Of a stretch of DNA of 15,938 nt, positions 7,562 to 14,108 are shown in pieces. Below the pieces are notes generated by a model. The model was not told the origin of the DNA. It saw only the letters and a program-made list of their open reading frames with translations, and did not search any database. A program made the translations under genes and the position numbers. Source of the stretch: Treponema sp. (GTDB taxonomy: Bacteria > Spirochaetota > Spirochaetia > Treponematales > Breznakiellaceae); assembly GCA_031268245.1 (NCBI GenBank), contig JAIRXN010000079.1, forward strand, positions 1-15,938, read 5' to 3'. Within the stretch, counting starts at the first letter, position 1. Every line of letters starts with the position of its first letter.

Positions 7562-9088
7562 GTGTTAAAGCCGCCGCAGTGGTTAAAAAAACGGTTTCCG
7601 CGTTCTTTCAGGCTGCAGATGCTCCTCAGCATTCTCGGAACTTTTTTAATTTTTGCTTTTTCCACAGGCTATATTCTGTTATCCGCCAAAAATTTGCAGG
7701 ACAGGTCCGATACCATCTTTGAACAGGAACGCTTTATTAAATCCGTTCAGGAAGATTTGAACCGGTATCAGGGTTCCCTTTTGGAGTATCTTTCGACACG
7801 TTCCTCCAACGCTCTTGCCAGGATTCTCATCGAAGCCCAAACGCTGCGGGGGAAAATCCCCGCGTATATTTCCATTACAACCAATGCCGTGGAACTGAGG
7901 GAGAGGGAACTCTACTCGCTTATCCGCGCATATCTTAACCTTGCGGATACCGCCATGGAGGAAAAGCGCGGCAGAAACATTGCGGCCTATACCCGCATCT
8001 ATGACGAAATGGCGGGGCTGCTTGAGTATATCAACCGGGAAATAGAAGCCGTCAGTACCGGACGTTTCCGCGGCCAGATGGATGCCTACGGACTTTTTAT
8101 TGCCAGGGCAGGGGATCTCCAGCTCTGGAATCTTCTGTTTATTATTTTTATCTATCTTTTTGCAATTCTGATTCTCCTCTATTCGATGGGACAGATTACC
8201 GATCCCATGACCCGGCTTTCCGCCATGGCGGCAAAACTTTCCGCGGGAAATTTTTCGATAGACGATATCGAAGGTTCTCCGGTGCATGAAATGGATCAGA
8301 TGGTGGACGCGTTCAATAAAATGAAAAATGAGATACGCAGCTATATTGAAGAGATGCGCCGGCAGGAAAGTATGAAGCAGGAATACATGCAGGAAAAGAT
8401 GCGCAATATGAAGATGGAAGGGCTCGTGCGCCACATGGAGATCTATACCCTTCAGGCGCAGATGAATCCGCATTTTCTTTTTAATACGATTAATACCGGC
8501 ATGCAGCTTGCGATTGTGGAAGGCGCCGACCGCACCAGCGAATATATGGAATATATGGCAAAGCTCTTCCGTCATATAATCCGCAACAAGGAAATAATAG
8601 TTCCGCTGCGCCACGAGATTGAAGGTCTGCAATACTATTTCTACATACTCAAGGTGCGCTTTCCCCGCAATCTCGATCTGGTTCTCGATTATGATGAAGC
8701 TCTCCTGGATACGGTCAAGGCGCCGGCTTCGGTTTTGCAGCCTCTCGTGGAAAACTGTGTGATACACGCCTTTAAGAATGAATCCTCAAGTAACGGCCAC
8801 AGATCGCTTATCAATGTACGTGTGGAAAAGGAAGGACGGCATCTTGTACTTTCCGTGCGGGACAACGGCGGCGGCATGGACAGTGAAACTGCGGAGAGGC
8901 TTCTCCATCCCCAGTCCATTGAGGAATCTTCTGTTTCAAGGGTGATGGGCCTTGAAAATGTTATTCAGAGGCTTTATTTCTTTTACCCCGATGATCCCGA
9001 TGTAGTAAAAATTGAAACTTCTCCGGGACGGGGAACCGCGGTAATTATCCGCATTGATACGGGAAGGGAACCGTGTATCGTGTTTTAA
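7562..9088 (+). CDS. LytS/YesM-type sensor histidine kinase
   Basis: A 508-residue inner-membrane kinase. Transmembrane helices lie at about 19-41 and 189-209 and flank an extracytoplasmic, mostly helical sensing region of about 145 residues. A HAMP domain spans about 210-262, followed by a charged coiled coil (260-295). The phosphoacceptor region of the His_kinase family (PF06580 type) is QAQMNPHFLFNTIN, with phospho-histidine His304. The ATPase domain has the N-box LVENCVIHAF (395-404), DNGGGM (434-439) and SPGRGTA. The GTG start at 7562 follows GAGG at 5 bases, 14 bases after the previous stop. The end overlaps the response-regulator gene by 16 bases. Context makes the upstream binding protein its likely signal input and the downstream regulator its phosphorylation partner. 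Confidence 0.93.
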   Translation: MLKPPQWLKKRFPRSFRLQMLLSILGTFLIFAFSTGYILLSAKNLQDRSDTIFEQERFIKSVQEDLNRYQGSLLEYLSTRSSNALARILIEAQTLRGKIPAYISITTNAVELRERELYSLIRAYLNLADTAMEEKRGRNIAAYTRIYDEMAGLLEYINREIEAVSTGRFRGQMDAYGLFIARAGDLQLWNLLFIIFIYLFAILILLYSMGQITDPMTRLSAMAAKLSAGNFSIDDIEGSPVHEMDQMVDAFNKMKNEIRSYIEEMRRQESMKQEYMQEKMRNMKMEGLVRHMEIYTLQAQMNPHFLFNTINTGMQLAIVEGADRTSEYMEYMAKLFRHIIRNKEIIVPLRHEIEGLQYYFYILKVRFPRNLDLVLDYDEALLDTVKAPASVLQPLVENCVIHAFKNESSSNGHRSLINVRVEKEGRHLVLSVRDNGGGMDSETAERLLHPQSIEESSVSRVMGLENVIQRLYFFYPDDPDVVKIETSPGRGTAVIIRIDTGREPCIVF

Positions 9089-10548
9089 TTGTTGATGATG
9101 AAGAGCCTGTCCTTGACAGCTATGAATACATGTTTGCTAATCTTCCGGACAATGACGCCGGGGGCGGTTTTTCTCTGACCGGCAAGGCCCGCACCGGTTA
9201 CGAGGCGCTCAGCCTGATCGGACAGACAAAACCGGATTTGGTTTTTATGGATATCAACATTCCCGGTATGAGCGGCCTTGAGGTAATTTCCCAGGTACAT
9301 GAAAAATTCCCCCGCATGGTTTTTGTTCTTTCCACCGCCTATGAGCGTTTCGATCTTGCCCAGCGCGCGATCCCCCTGGGGGTGTTTGAGTATCTTGTAA
9401 AACCCGTGTCAAAGAGAACGTTTTTCTCCACCCTCGACAGGGTCAGGGAATATTTTGGAAAGAGGGAAAGGGAAGAAGGCTCCGTTCCGGCCGATGCCTC
9501 TGTCTTTTTGAACGAAACAATCACGGAACCTTTGAGCGAAACGGAATGGGAAAACTGCCGGGAACGCTTCAGCCTTCCTTCGGATAAAGGTCTAATCGGT
9601 ATTCTTGAAATCGACGAAGAAGGCCGGAACCCCTCTCCTGTTCTTGAAAAGCTGCTTCTCAGATACAGCATTTTAAGTGACACGGGAGAGAACAGAAGCA
9701 TCTTCCTGGTTTCAGGCGAGACGGGGAGGGAGACTTTTGCCGGTCAGGTTGCGGCTGCCGGGGATTCCCTTGCAGGCGTTTCCTGGCGCTTCGGCATAGG
9801 AGGTCTCTACCGGGGAACGGAACTGTACCGTTCGCGGGAGGAGGCTCTGGAGGAACTGCGTTCAAAGACGGCAGGGCCGGCCTCGTGCGTTACCGCGCGT
9901 TTACGCATTGCCCGTCTCAGGCGCAGGATAGGCATAGCCGATGAGGGCGAAATGAAAAAACTCTTTGCCCTTATTGAGGAGGATGCCTTTGCCGCGGCAG
10001 GCGGTTTTACCCGGACAAAAGCCGAAATGGCAGGAATCTTTACACTCCTTGTTGATGACATCTACGGCGCCTGGAGCGGCGGGGCGGAAACTTTCTGTCC
10101 CGTTAATCCTGCGGCGGAGATCTCCGCACTCGAGGATCCTGCGGCCTGGAAAGCCTGGTCAAAACCTGCGCTTGAAAAACTTCTTTCCGAGGCTTCCCTC
10201 CGCCGCTCCGGCAATTTTCCCCTGCCCCTGATCAAGGCGATTGCCTTTATTCAGGAACACTATGCGGAGCCTCTGCAGCTCGGTTCCGCGGCGGAAGCGG
10301 CCCAGGTAACGCCCGCGTATCTAAGCCGCCTCTTTTCGGATCATCTCAAGATGAGCTTTGTCGATTACCTTACGGAATACCGGATCGAACAGAGTGAAAA
10401 ACTCATCCGCGAATCGGGCATGAGCATCAAGGAAATTTCCTTTATGGTCGGGTATCAGGATCCCAATTATTTCAGCAAGATCTACAGAAAGGTTAGAGGT
10501 ACAAGCCCCTCCGAATTTTCTGAACGCGCAAGCAGGCGGACGCAATGA
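9073..10548 (+). CDS. YesN-type response regulator with AraC-family DNA-binding domain
   Basis: A 491-residue cytoplasmic transcription regulator. The receiver domain (1-125) has acidic pocket residues Asp8-Asp9, phospho-acceptor Asp60 in FMDINIPGMSG, switch residue Ser87/Thr88 and Lys110 in YLVKP. A long helical linker region (about 150-380) is typical of YesN-like regulators. The AraC/XylS tandem helix-turn-helix spans about 388-485, with QLGSAAEAAQVTPAYLSRLF as the first and SIKEISFMVGYQDPNYFSKI as the second. The GTG start has GGAAGGGA immediately upstream and overlaps the kinase end, so the two are coupled. Targets are unknown. Local candidates are its own operon and the nearby barrel genes, but no operator was identified. 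Confidence 0.93.
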   Translation: MYRVLIVDDEEPVLDSYEYMFANLPDNDAGGGFSLTGKARTGYEALSLIGQTKPDLVFMDINIPGMSGLEVISQVHEKFPRMVFVLSTAYERFDLAQRAIPLGVFEYLVKPVSKRTFFSTLDRVREYFGKREREEGSVPADASVFLNETITEPLSETEWENCRERFSLPSDKGLIGILEIDEEGRNPSPVLEKLLLRYSILSDTGENRSIFLVSGETGRETFAGQVAAAGDSLAGVSWRFGIGGLYRGTELYRSREEALEELRSKTAGPASCVTARLRIARLRRRIGIADEGEMKKLFALIEEDAFAAAGGFTRTKAEMAGIFTLLVDDIYGAWSGGAETFCPVNPAAEISALEDPAAWKAWSKPALEKLLSEASLRRSGNFPLPLIKAIAFIQEHYAEPLQLGSAAEAAQVTPAYLSRLFSDHLKMSFVDYLTEYRIEQSEKLIRESGMSIKEISFMVGYQDPNYFSKIYRKVRGTSPSEFSERASRRTQ

Positions 10549-10587
10549 GTGATTCGCAGGCGGGGTCCATACCCATATTCGTTTCCA

Positions 10588-10752
10588 TCACTTCTTCTCT
10601 GTCAAGTTCCGTTTTGTTTCCTGATAATGCTCAATTTCCTCAAGCCTCCGCCGCGCAAGCTCTTTTACGATGTCAGGGGGCATCGCCTTGAGCATGGATT
10701 CGTACTTAAAATGACCTTTCGATTTTTTAGCCAAAAAATTTTTTAAGTCCAT
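10588..10752 (-). CDS. Small 54-residue protein, candidate antitoxin partner of the BrnT-like gene
   Basis: A short gene reading MDLKNFLAKKSKGHFKYES... and ending ...TEKK. Its ATG is preceded by AAGGAG at about 7 bases, and its first 26 bases overlap the 3' end of the BrnT-like gene in another frame. That is a typical translational-coupling arrangement for a toxin-antitoxin pair. The protein is highly charged and predicted helical, with ELARRRLEEIEHYQETKR in its second half. It shows no ribbon-helix-helix motif like ordinary BrnA and is shorter than BrnA (usually 80 or more residues). It may be a different antitoxin type or a truncated one. The coding call rests on the ribosome site, the overlap and the position, not on recognised homology. 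Confidence 0.55.
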   Translation of the reverse strand: MDLKNFLAKKSKGHFKYESMLKAMPPDIVKELARRRLEEIEHYQETKRNLTEKK

Positions 10753-11053
10753 CGTTATACTCCTTAATTTCGGCGGGTTCCGCTGGCCGTGCCGAAAAAA
10801 TTCTTACAAACTCGTCCCGGTATGTTACCGATACAGTAACAAGTTTTCCTTGAATAAACCCGGTGATTGTTCCGATTACTCTGTATCTTTCTTCGTCTAG
10901 CGAATTTTCAACGTCATATTTTTCCCACAAAAACGGATCGTCAAAAACCCCGGTCGCTTCCTCAAAACTGATTCCATGTTTTTTCTTGTTTAGCTCGTTT
11001 TTTTCATTATGCCATATATACCGGTCTTTGTAGAGTGTAAATTCTTCCTGCAT
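10727..11053 (-). CDS. brnT: BrnT-family ribonuclease toxin-like protein
   Basis: A 108-residue protein with the BrnT pattern: Trp14 and NEKNELNKKKHGISFEEA (17-33), FDDP (37-40), DEERYRVIG (53-61) and RIFSARPAEPAEIKEY (84-99). These match the expected core of a small RelE-like-fold RNase whose cognate BrnA antitoxin is encoded immediately downstream. The ATG at 11053 is chosen because family members begin just before this point. A GGAGG lies about 12 bases upstream, which is rather far. The same frame stays open into the broken nucleotidyltransferase upstream, so a longer fused product cannot be excluded. The overlapping 54-codon gene is the candidate antitoxin. The RNase activity is family knowledge and was not tested here. 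Confidence 0.72.
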   Translation of the reverse strand: MQEEFTLYKDRYIWHNEKNELNKKKHGISFEEATGVFDDPFLWEKYDVENSLDEERYRVIGTITGFIQGKLVTVSVTYRDEFVRIFSARPAEPAEIKEYNDGLKKFFG

Positions 11054-11530
11054 TATATAAACGATCCTCCGTTGATTTTCCAGTGGTAGCAGCTTGTTGT
11101 ATCCGCCGCCTTTGGAGTGTTCTTTCCTGGCCGCCCACTCGAAATTTGCCATTCTGGGAATGGAAAGATCTCGTATTTCCGCCATAATAATTGGACGCTG
11201 CCGTTTTGATTTGTCGTATGTTTCAAAGAGGCATCCGTATTTTTTGAACTTCCCTGAACCATACGCATATAATTATTCAGTTCAAAATTTTCATCTTTTT
11301 TTATGAGTGAAAAATCCAGATCCAGTGAAAACCTGTCAAGGCCGTGCAGGATTCTGAGCGCTGTCCCGCCATGAAAAGAAACCTTTTCAAAAAATATTTC
11401 ACCTTCCAGCAGCGCACGTTTCATCTGGGCTCTCCTGGCACGGGAATCGGGCATAAGAACTTCCAGATTCCGGGCGGTAAATATGGCAGGAAGGTCTTTT
11501 TTTGAGAATTTCCTTTGCAATTTCAGTCAT
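11054..11530 (-). pseudogene. AbiEii/AbiGii-type nucleotidyltransferase remnant with two frameshifts
   Basis: From the ATG at 11530 the protein starts MTEIAKEILKK and then loses frame at an A7 tract (plus-strand T7 at 11497-11503). Removing one base gives a continuous reading through DLPAIFTARNLEVLMP to FHGGTALRILHGLDRFSLDL, the nucleotidyltransferase signature (GG-T-LR, then RFS-DLDF) of AbiEii-like toxins. Near 11250-11262 a second frame change (one base missing, possibly in an A6 tract) is needed to continue into KKYGCLFETYDKSKRQRPII. After about 155 codons the frame runs directly into the BrnT-like gene, so the C-terminal half of a normal 250-300-residue protein is absent. A TTG at 11520 enters the second frame directly. 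The gene is probably inactive, although slippage at the A7 tract could restore the first part. Confidence 0.7.
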
Positions 11531-11553
11531 GGCAATGCCTTTTACTCAATTCC

Positions 11554-11582
11554 AATATATCCTATATTCTCTTTCTGTGCAA
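11554..11582 (-). promoter_or_regulatory. Candidate promoter for the nucleotidyltransferase remnant and BrnT-like genes
   Basis: Read on the minus strand: TTGCAC (11582-11577), a 17-base spacer, then TATATT (11559-11554, 5 of 6 to the -10 consensus). Transcription would start near 11547, followed by AAAAGG and the ATG at 11530. The -35 match is only 3 of 6. Confidence 0.4.
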
Positions 11583-11754
11583 GCAAATCGGCGATAAAGA
11601 GGCCCTGTAAAAAGAAGATTTCGCCGGTCATCGGCTTACAGTTGATGATAGCTCTCAGTTCATTGGTTTTTTGACAGGGGTATTCCGAGAGGAAGGGCGG
11701 AAATACGGGAAGCGATGGAAATATTAAAGATCAGGGACATCAGCTTCAGGATTC

Positions 11755-12429
11755 ATGGAAGATCGGGACTGGAATACCCAGACCGGTGAATTGTCAAATT
11801 ATTCGGCTCATTACAACTACACCGAAGGGACACTTGTCTTGGATTACAAGGCAGGCGTCTCCATTCCCCTGGATTCCCGGCTTCTGCTGAAACTATACCT
11901 CGGGTTTTCCTGGATGCATTTCAACTGGAACGCCAGGGACGGATACGTCATGTATCCAAAAGATCAGTTTGGAAATTACCTGAATGACACGGCCCTGCGC
12001 CCTGATGAAAAAAAGGACGTGTGGTCAGGCCCGGCGGTTACCTATTCCCAGGAATGGATTCTTTTCTTTCCCGGAGCGGATCTGTCTTTACGTATTAACC
12101 GCTTTTTCAGTACGGCCTTCTCCTTCCAGGGGAGCCCTTTTATATTCTGCAGGGCCAGGGACGATCATTTTGCAACCGGAACGGAATACTCAGACAGCAT
12201 GGATTTTGGCGTTTATGTAGAGCCCTGCGCTGAAGTCTCTTTTATTCCCACAGAACGGCTTACCCTCTCCCTGTACTGTTCCTGGAGAAACCTTGAGGCC
12301 GGTCCGGGAAGTTCCGGTTTCCGAAAAACCGGGGTACATACCGGGGGTATAACTACCGAATTGGAAAATGCGTCGGGCGCCGCATGGAAGGCAATTGATG
12401 CGGGAATTACGGTCGGTCTCCGGTTTTAG
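11755..12429 (+). pseudogene. 5'-truncated omptin-family outer-membrane protease
   Basis: The 224 residues from ATG 11755 match the C-terminal three quarters of an omptin barrel. MEDRDW at the start corresponds to the OmpT segment holding the Asp83/Asp85 pair (here Asp3, Asp5). RARDDHF carries the Asp-x-His pair equivalent to Asp210/His212 (here Asp136, His138). The last strand ends in VGLRF, a classic barrel-closing phenylalanine. Omptins are about 300 residues, with a signal peptide and roughly 60-80 residues of barrel before the Asp pair. Here a stop codon lies 30 bases upstream in frame, and the 224-base gap back to the neighbouring remnant is too short to hold the missing part. An AGGA lies 3 bases before the ATG, but without a signal peptide the product could not reach the outer membrane. 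I therefore treat it as a remnant. Confidence 0.65.
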
Positions 12430-12526
12430 CGGGGGAAGGGCTATTTTTTATCGAATAAGAAACCGCTTGACATTTCTCATAGACGCCGTTTCCCTGTATC
12501 CTGCCGTTACCAGTTTCCTCGCCCCG

Positions 12527-13078
12527 TTAATATGGTATTAAATTTTGAGGATCCAAAAACCATGGTAGCCCCCTTTTCCTTTCAAAACAATCTACTTTAT
12601 ATTTAAGTACCGTTTTCTTATCATTTTTGCCATCAAATGAATAAATGTGTATTAGATCAATTTCAATTTCATCACCATCATTAAGACTGTCTTTGAAAAC
12701 TGAGTCGTAATTAATTTTTATATCATCGCAGATTGCAAAAAAATAACCATCAAGCGTTTTTCCCTCATTTGATATTTTTCTTTTTGCATTTTTAACAAAA
12801 TAACACTTTCTGCCATCTAAGATAAAATATAATTCCTTTAAGTGAATTACACGATGAGGTTTTTTTGTATGTATAATCATTTGCCCATCAGCGAAAAATG
12901 CCCCTTTAACTTTAGTAAAATCAATAAATATTTCCTGTTCTTCACCCCAGTTATTACCCGTTAGCATTGGGTGATAAATAGGCCTAACGTAATAATCCTT
13001 TATTATGGTTTCGGTTGAACAACCGGCATACATCAGTATTAAAAAAACAAATGTTATTCCTGTTTCTTTATCGCTCAT
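12527..13078 (-). CDS. Lipoprotein, candidate immunity protein of the orphan toxin cassette
   Basis: A 183-residue predicted lipoprotein. It has a short N-region, a hydrophobic core (ITFVFLILMY) and a spirochaete-type lipobox ending AGC, with the lipidated cysteine at about residue 20. The mature part is beta-rich, with KKPHRVIHLKELYFILDG, then a helix and IHIYSFDGK. The layout resembles the other lipoprotein of this locus, which also has a KP motif about 90 residues before EYSFDGE. The start is ATG 13078, with GAGGAG at about 6 bases. The ATG at 13084 touches that site and is less likely. The gene is AT-rich compared with the left part of the window. It lies 36 bases after the orphan toxin fragment, where an immunity gene is expected. 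No known family was recognised; immunity function is inferred from position. Confidence 0.72.
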   Translation of the reverse strand: MSDKETGITFVFLILMYAGCSTETIIKDYYVRPIYHPMLTGNNWGEEQEIFIDFTKVKGAFFADGQMIIHTKKPHRVIHLKELYFILDGRKCYFVKNAKRKISNEGKTLDGYFFAICDDIKINYDSVFKDSLNDGDEIEIDLIHIYSFDGKNDKKTVLKYKVDCFERKRGLPWFLDPQNLIPY

Positions 13079-13114
13079 TACCATCTCCTCTGATCTAAAA
13101 TTTTGTATGGCAAG

Positions 13115-13522
13115 CTATTTAACATATAAACCTCTACCATAAGTAGAATTTATAATTCGCTTATTTGCACTACTATATATATCATTTATGACCTTAGCAA
13201 AAAGAATATTAGGATATTTTTTATCAAAAGGAGACATATCATATGTGTAATGTGCTCCCAGCTTTAATGCATTCCTATATTGTTCATCCGCATAATTATA
13301 TGTACCGCGATACACTTCGCTGTTAATTTGTTCAAGCCTTTCTGTAATTTTATTTATACCGAATACAACCGTCTCAGAATGACCCCCCTCTGCCCGTCCT
13401 ACCGCCGTCGCCATAAAGTCAAACATGGCTCCTATGTTTGCCACATTGAGCGTAATACCCCCCATGTCGTCATACGCAGAGCGCATCGCGTTCCCGAACA
13501 CACCCGCTATGTCCCCGTTCCC
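13115..13522 (-). pseudogene. Orphan toxin-tip cassette (framework segment joined to a C-terminal module)
   Basis: The segment starts right after the stop of the upstream lipoprotein gene. It opens with about 51 residues (GNGDIAGVFGNAMRSAYDD... to GGHSET) nearly identical to residues 41-90 of the large protein at 14109. It then switches to unrelated sequence (VVFGINKITERL) and ends with GTYNYADEQYRNALKLGAHY and YDMSPF, the same C-terminal module as the large protein. Its frame continues upstream to 13624 only by overlapping the lipoprotein gene in another frame, and no good ribosome site or start precedes the framework segment. It therefore looks like a silent donor cassette or deletion copy, not an independently expressed gene. 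Internal starts such as the ATG in NAMRS cannot be excluded. Confidence 0.68.
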
Positions 13523-13524
13523 CC
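13369..13524 (-). repeat. 156-bp direct repeat, copy 1 (orphan cassette)
   Basis: Aligns without gaps to 15644-15799 at a constant offset of 2275 bases. I count about 10 mismatches in 156 positions (roughly 94% identity), and 13424-13480 is an identical run of 57 bases. The repeat is GC-rich, between AT-rich flanks, and similarity ends abruptly on both sides. Confidence 0.93.
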
Positions 13525-14105
13525 TAAAAATATCTGTCTGGTGCAATGAATATTCCTTTTTTAGCCACTGCCTCATATTCAATAATTTGCACGGAAACCG
13601 GTTCGCCATCAAAAGAATACTCAATTATCAATCTAAAATAAAATGTATCCCCTAACTTTTTCTTAAAGATTTTTTCAAGATTCGCCTCGCATAACCGTAT
13701 CTTTTTACTATTCCCTCTCCAATACCACCCGTTTCCTGTTTCATAGTTTTCGGGTGCCAGGCTGTAGCTTTTATCGGCAAGAAAAATAAAACTCCCTGTA
13801 TCCCATTCACCGGTCATTTTGTATATATATAGTTTTGTATAAGGCTTATTCACAAAAAGACTTGTTAAAAATTCCTGTTTAAAACTATTTGCTACACCAG
13901 GCATGAAAATAGTGAATACCTGTGGATATGCAGCGCCAGCGGCCAATCTTTCTTCAGCTCTGAACGGCGGCTTTTCAACGAGCGGATAAAAGAAATATTC
14001 TATTTTTGGATGAGTAATTCCCGCACAGGCATTAAACAGCATAATAAATGCCCCTATCACAATATACCATAGATACCCCCCAGTCATTCGATTTTTCGCA
14101 TACAT
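13524..14105 (-). CDS. Lipoprotein, candidate immunity protein of the large toxin-like gene
   Basis: A 193-residue predicted lipoprotein. It has basic residues at the start (KNR), a hydrophobic core (YLWYIVIGAFIMLF) and a lipobox ending NAC, with the lipidated cysteine at about residue 27. The mature protein contains KPYTKLYIYKMTGEW, a Trp/Tyr-rich GNGWYWRGN and IIEYSFDGEPV near the end, which line up loosely with the lipoprotein at 12527. The ATG lies 3 bases after the stop of the large gene, so translation is coupled. AAGGAC at about 10 bases is the best ribosome site. The stop codon abuts the 156-bp repeat of the orphan cassette. The position directly behind a toxin-like C-terminus suggests immunity. 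Lipid anchoring suggests protection in the periplasm or at a membrane face, not in the cytoplasm. No known family was recognised. Confidence 0.75.
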   Translation of the reverse strand: MYAKNRMTGGYLWYIVIGAFIMLFNACAGITHPKIEYFFYPLVEKPPFRAEERLAAGAAYPQVFTIFMPGVANSFKQEFLTSLFVNKPYTKLYIYKMTGEWDTGSFIFLADKSYSLAPENYETGNGWYWRGNSKKIRLCEANLEKIFKKKLGDTFYFRLIIEYSFDGEPVSVQIIEYEAVAKKGIFIAPDRYF

Positions 14106-14108
14106 ATT

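Noticed and set aside
7679..8767. A 362-codon minus-strand open frame inside the histidine kinase gene
   Set aside because: It is antisense to a kinase with all catalytic motifs. Its His-rich, low-complexity translation is what a shadow frame gives.
10549..10746. A 65-codon plus-strand frame after the response regulator
   Set aside because: The opposite strand of the same stretch holds the small gene with a good ribosome site and overlap with the BrnT-like gene. The plus-strand frame has no such support.
11590..11674. A signal-peptide-like stretch (KKKISPVIGLQLMIALSSLV) upstream of the omptin remnant
   Set aside because: It has no start codon directly before it, ends at a stop, is out of frame with the omptin part, and too little sequence lies between to supply the missing strands. 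It could be a relic but is not supportable.
12467..12500. TTGACA facing right after the omptin remnant
   Set aside because: No -10 element at proper spacing and no plus-strand gene downstream.
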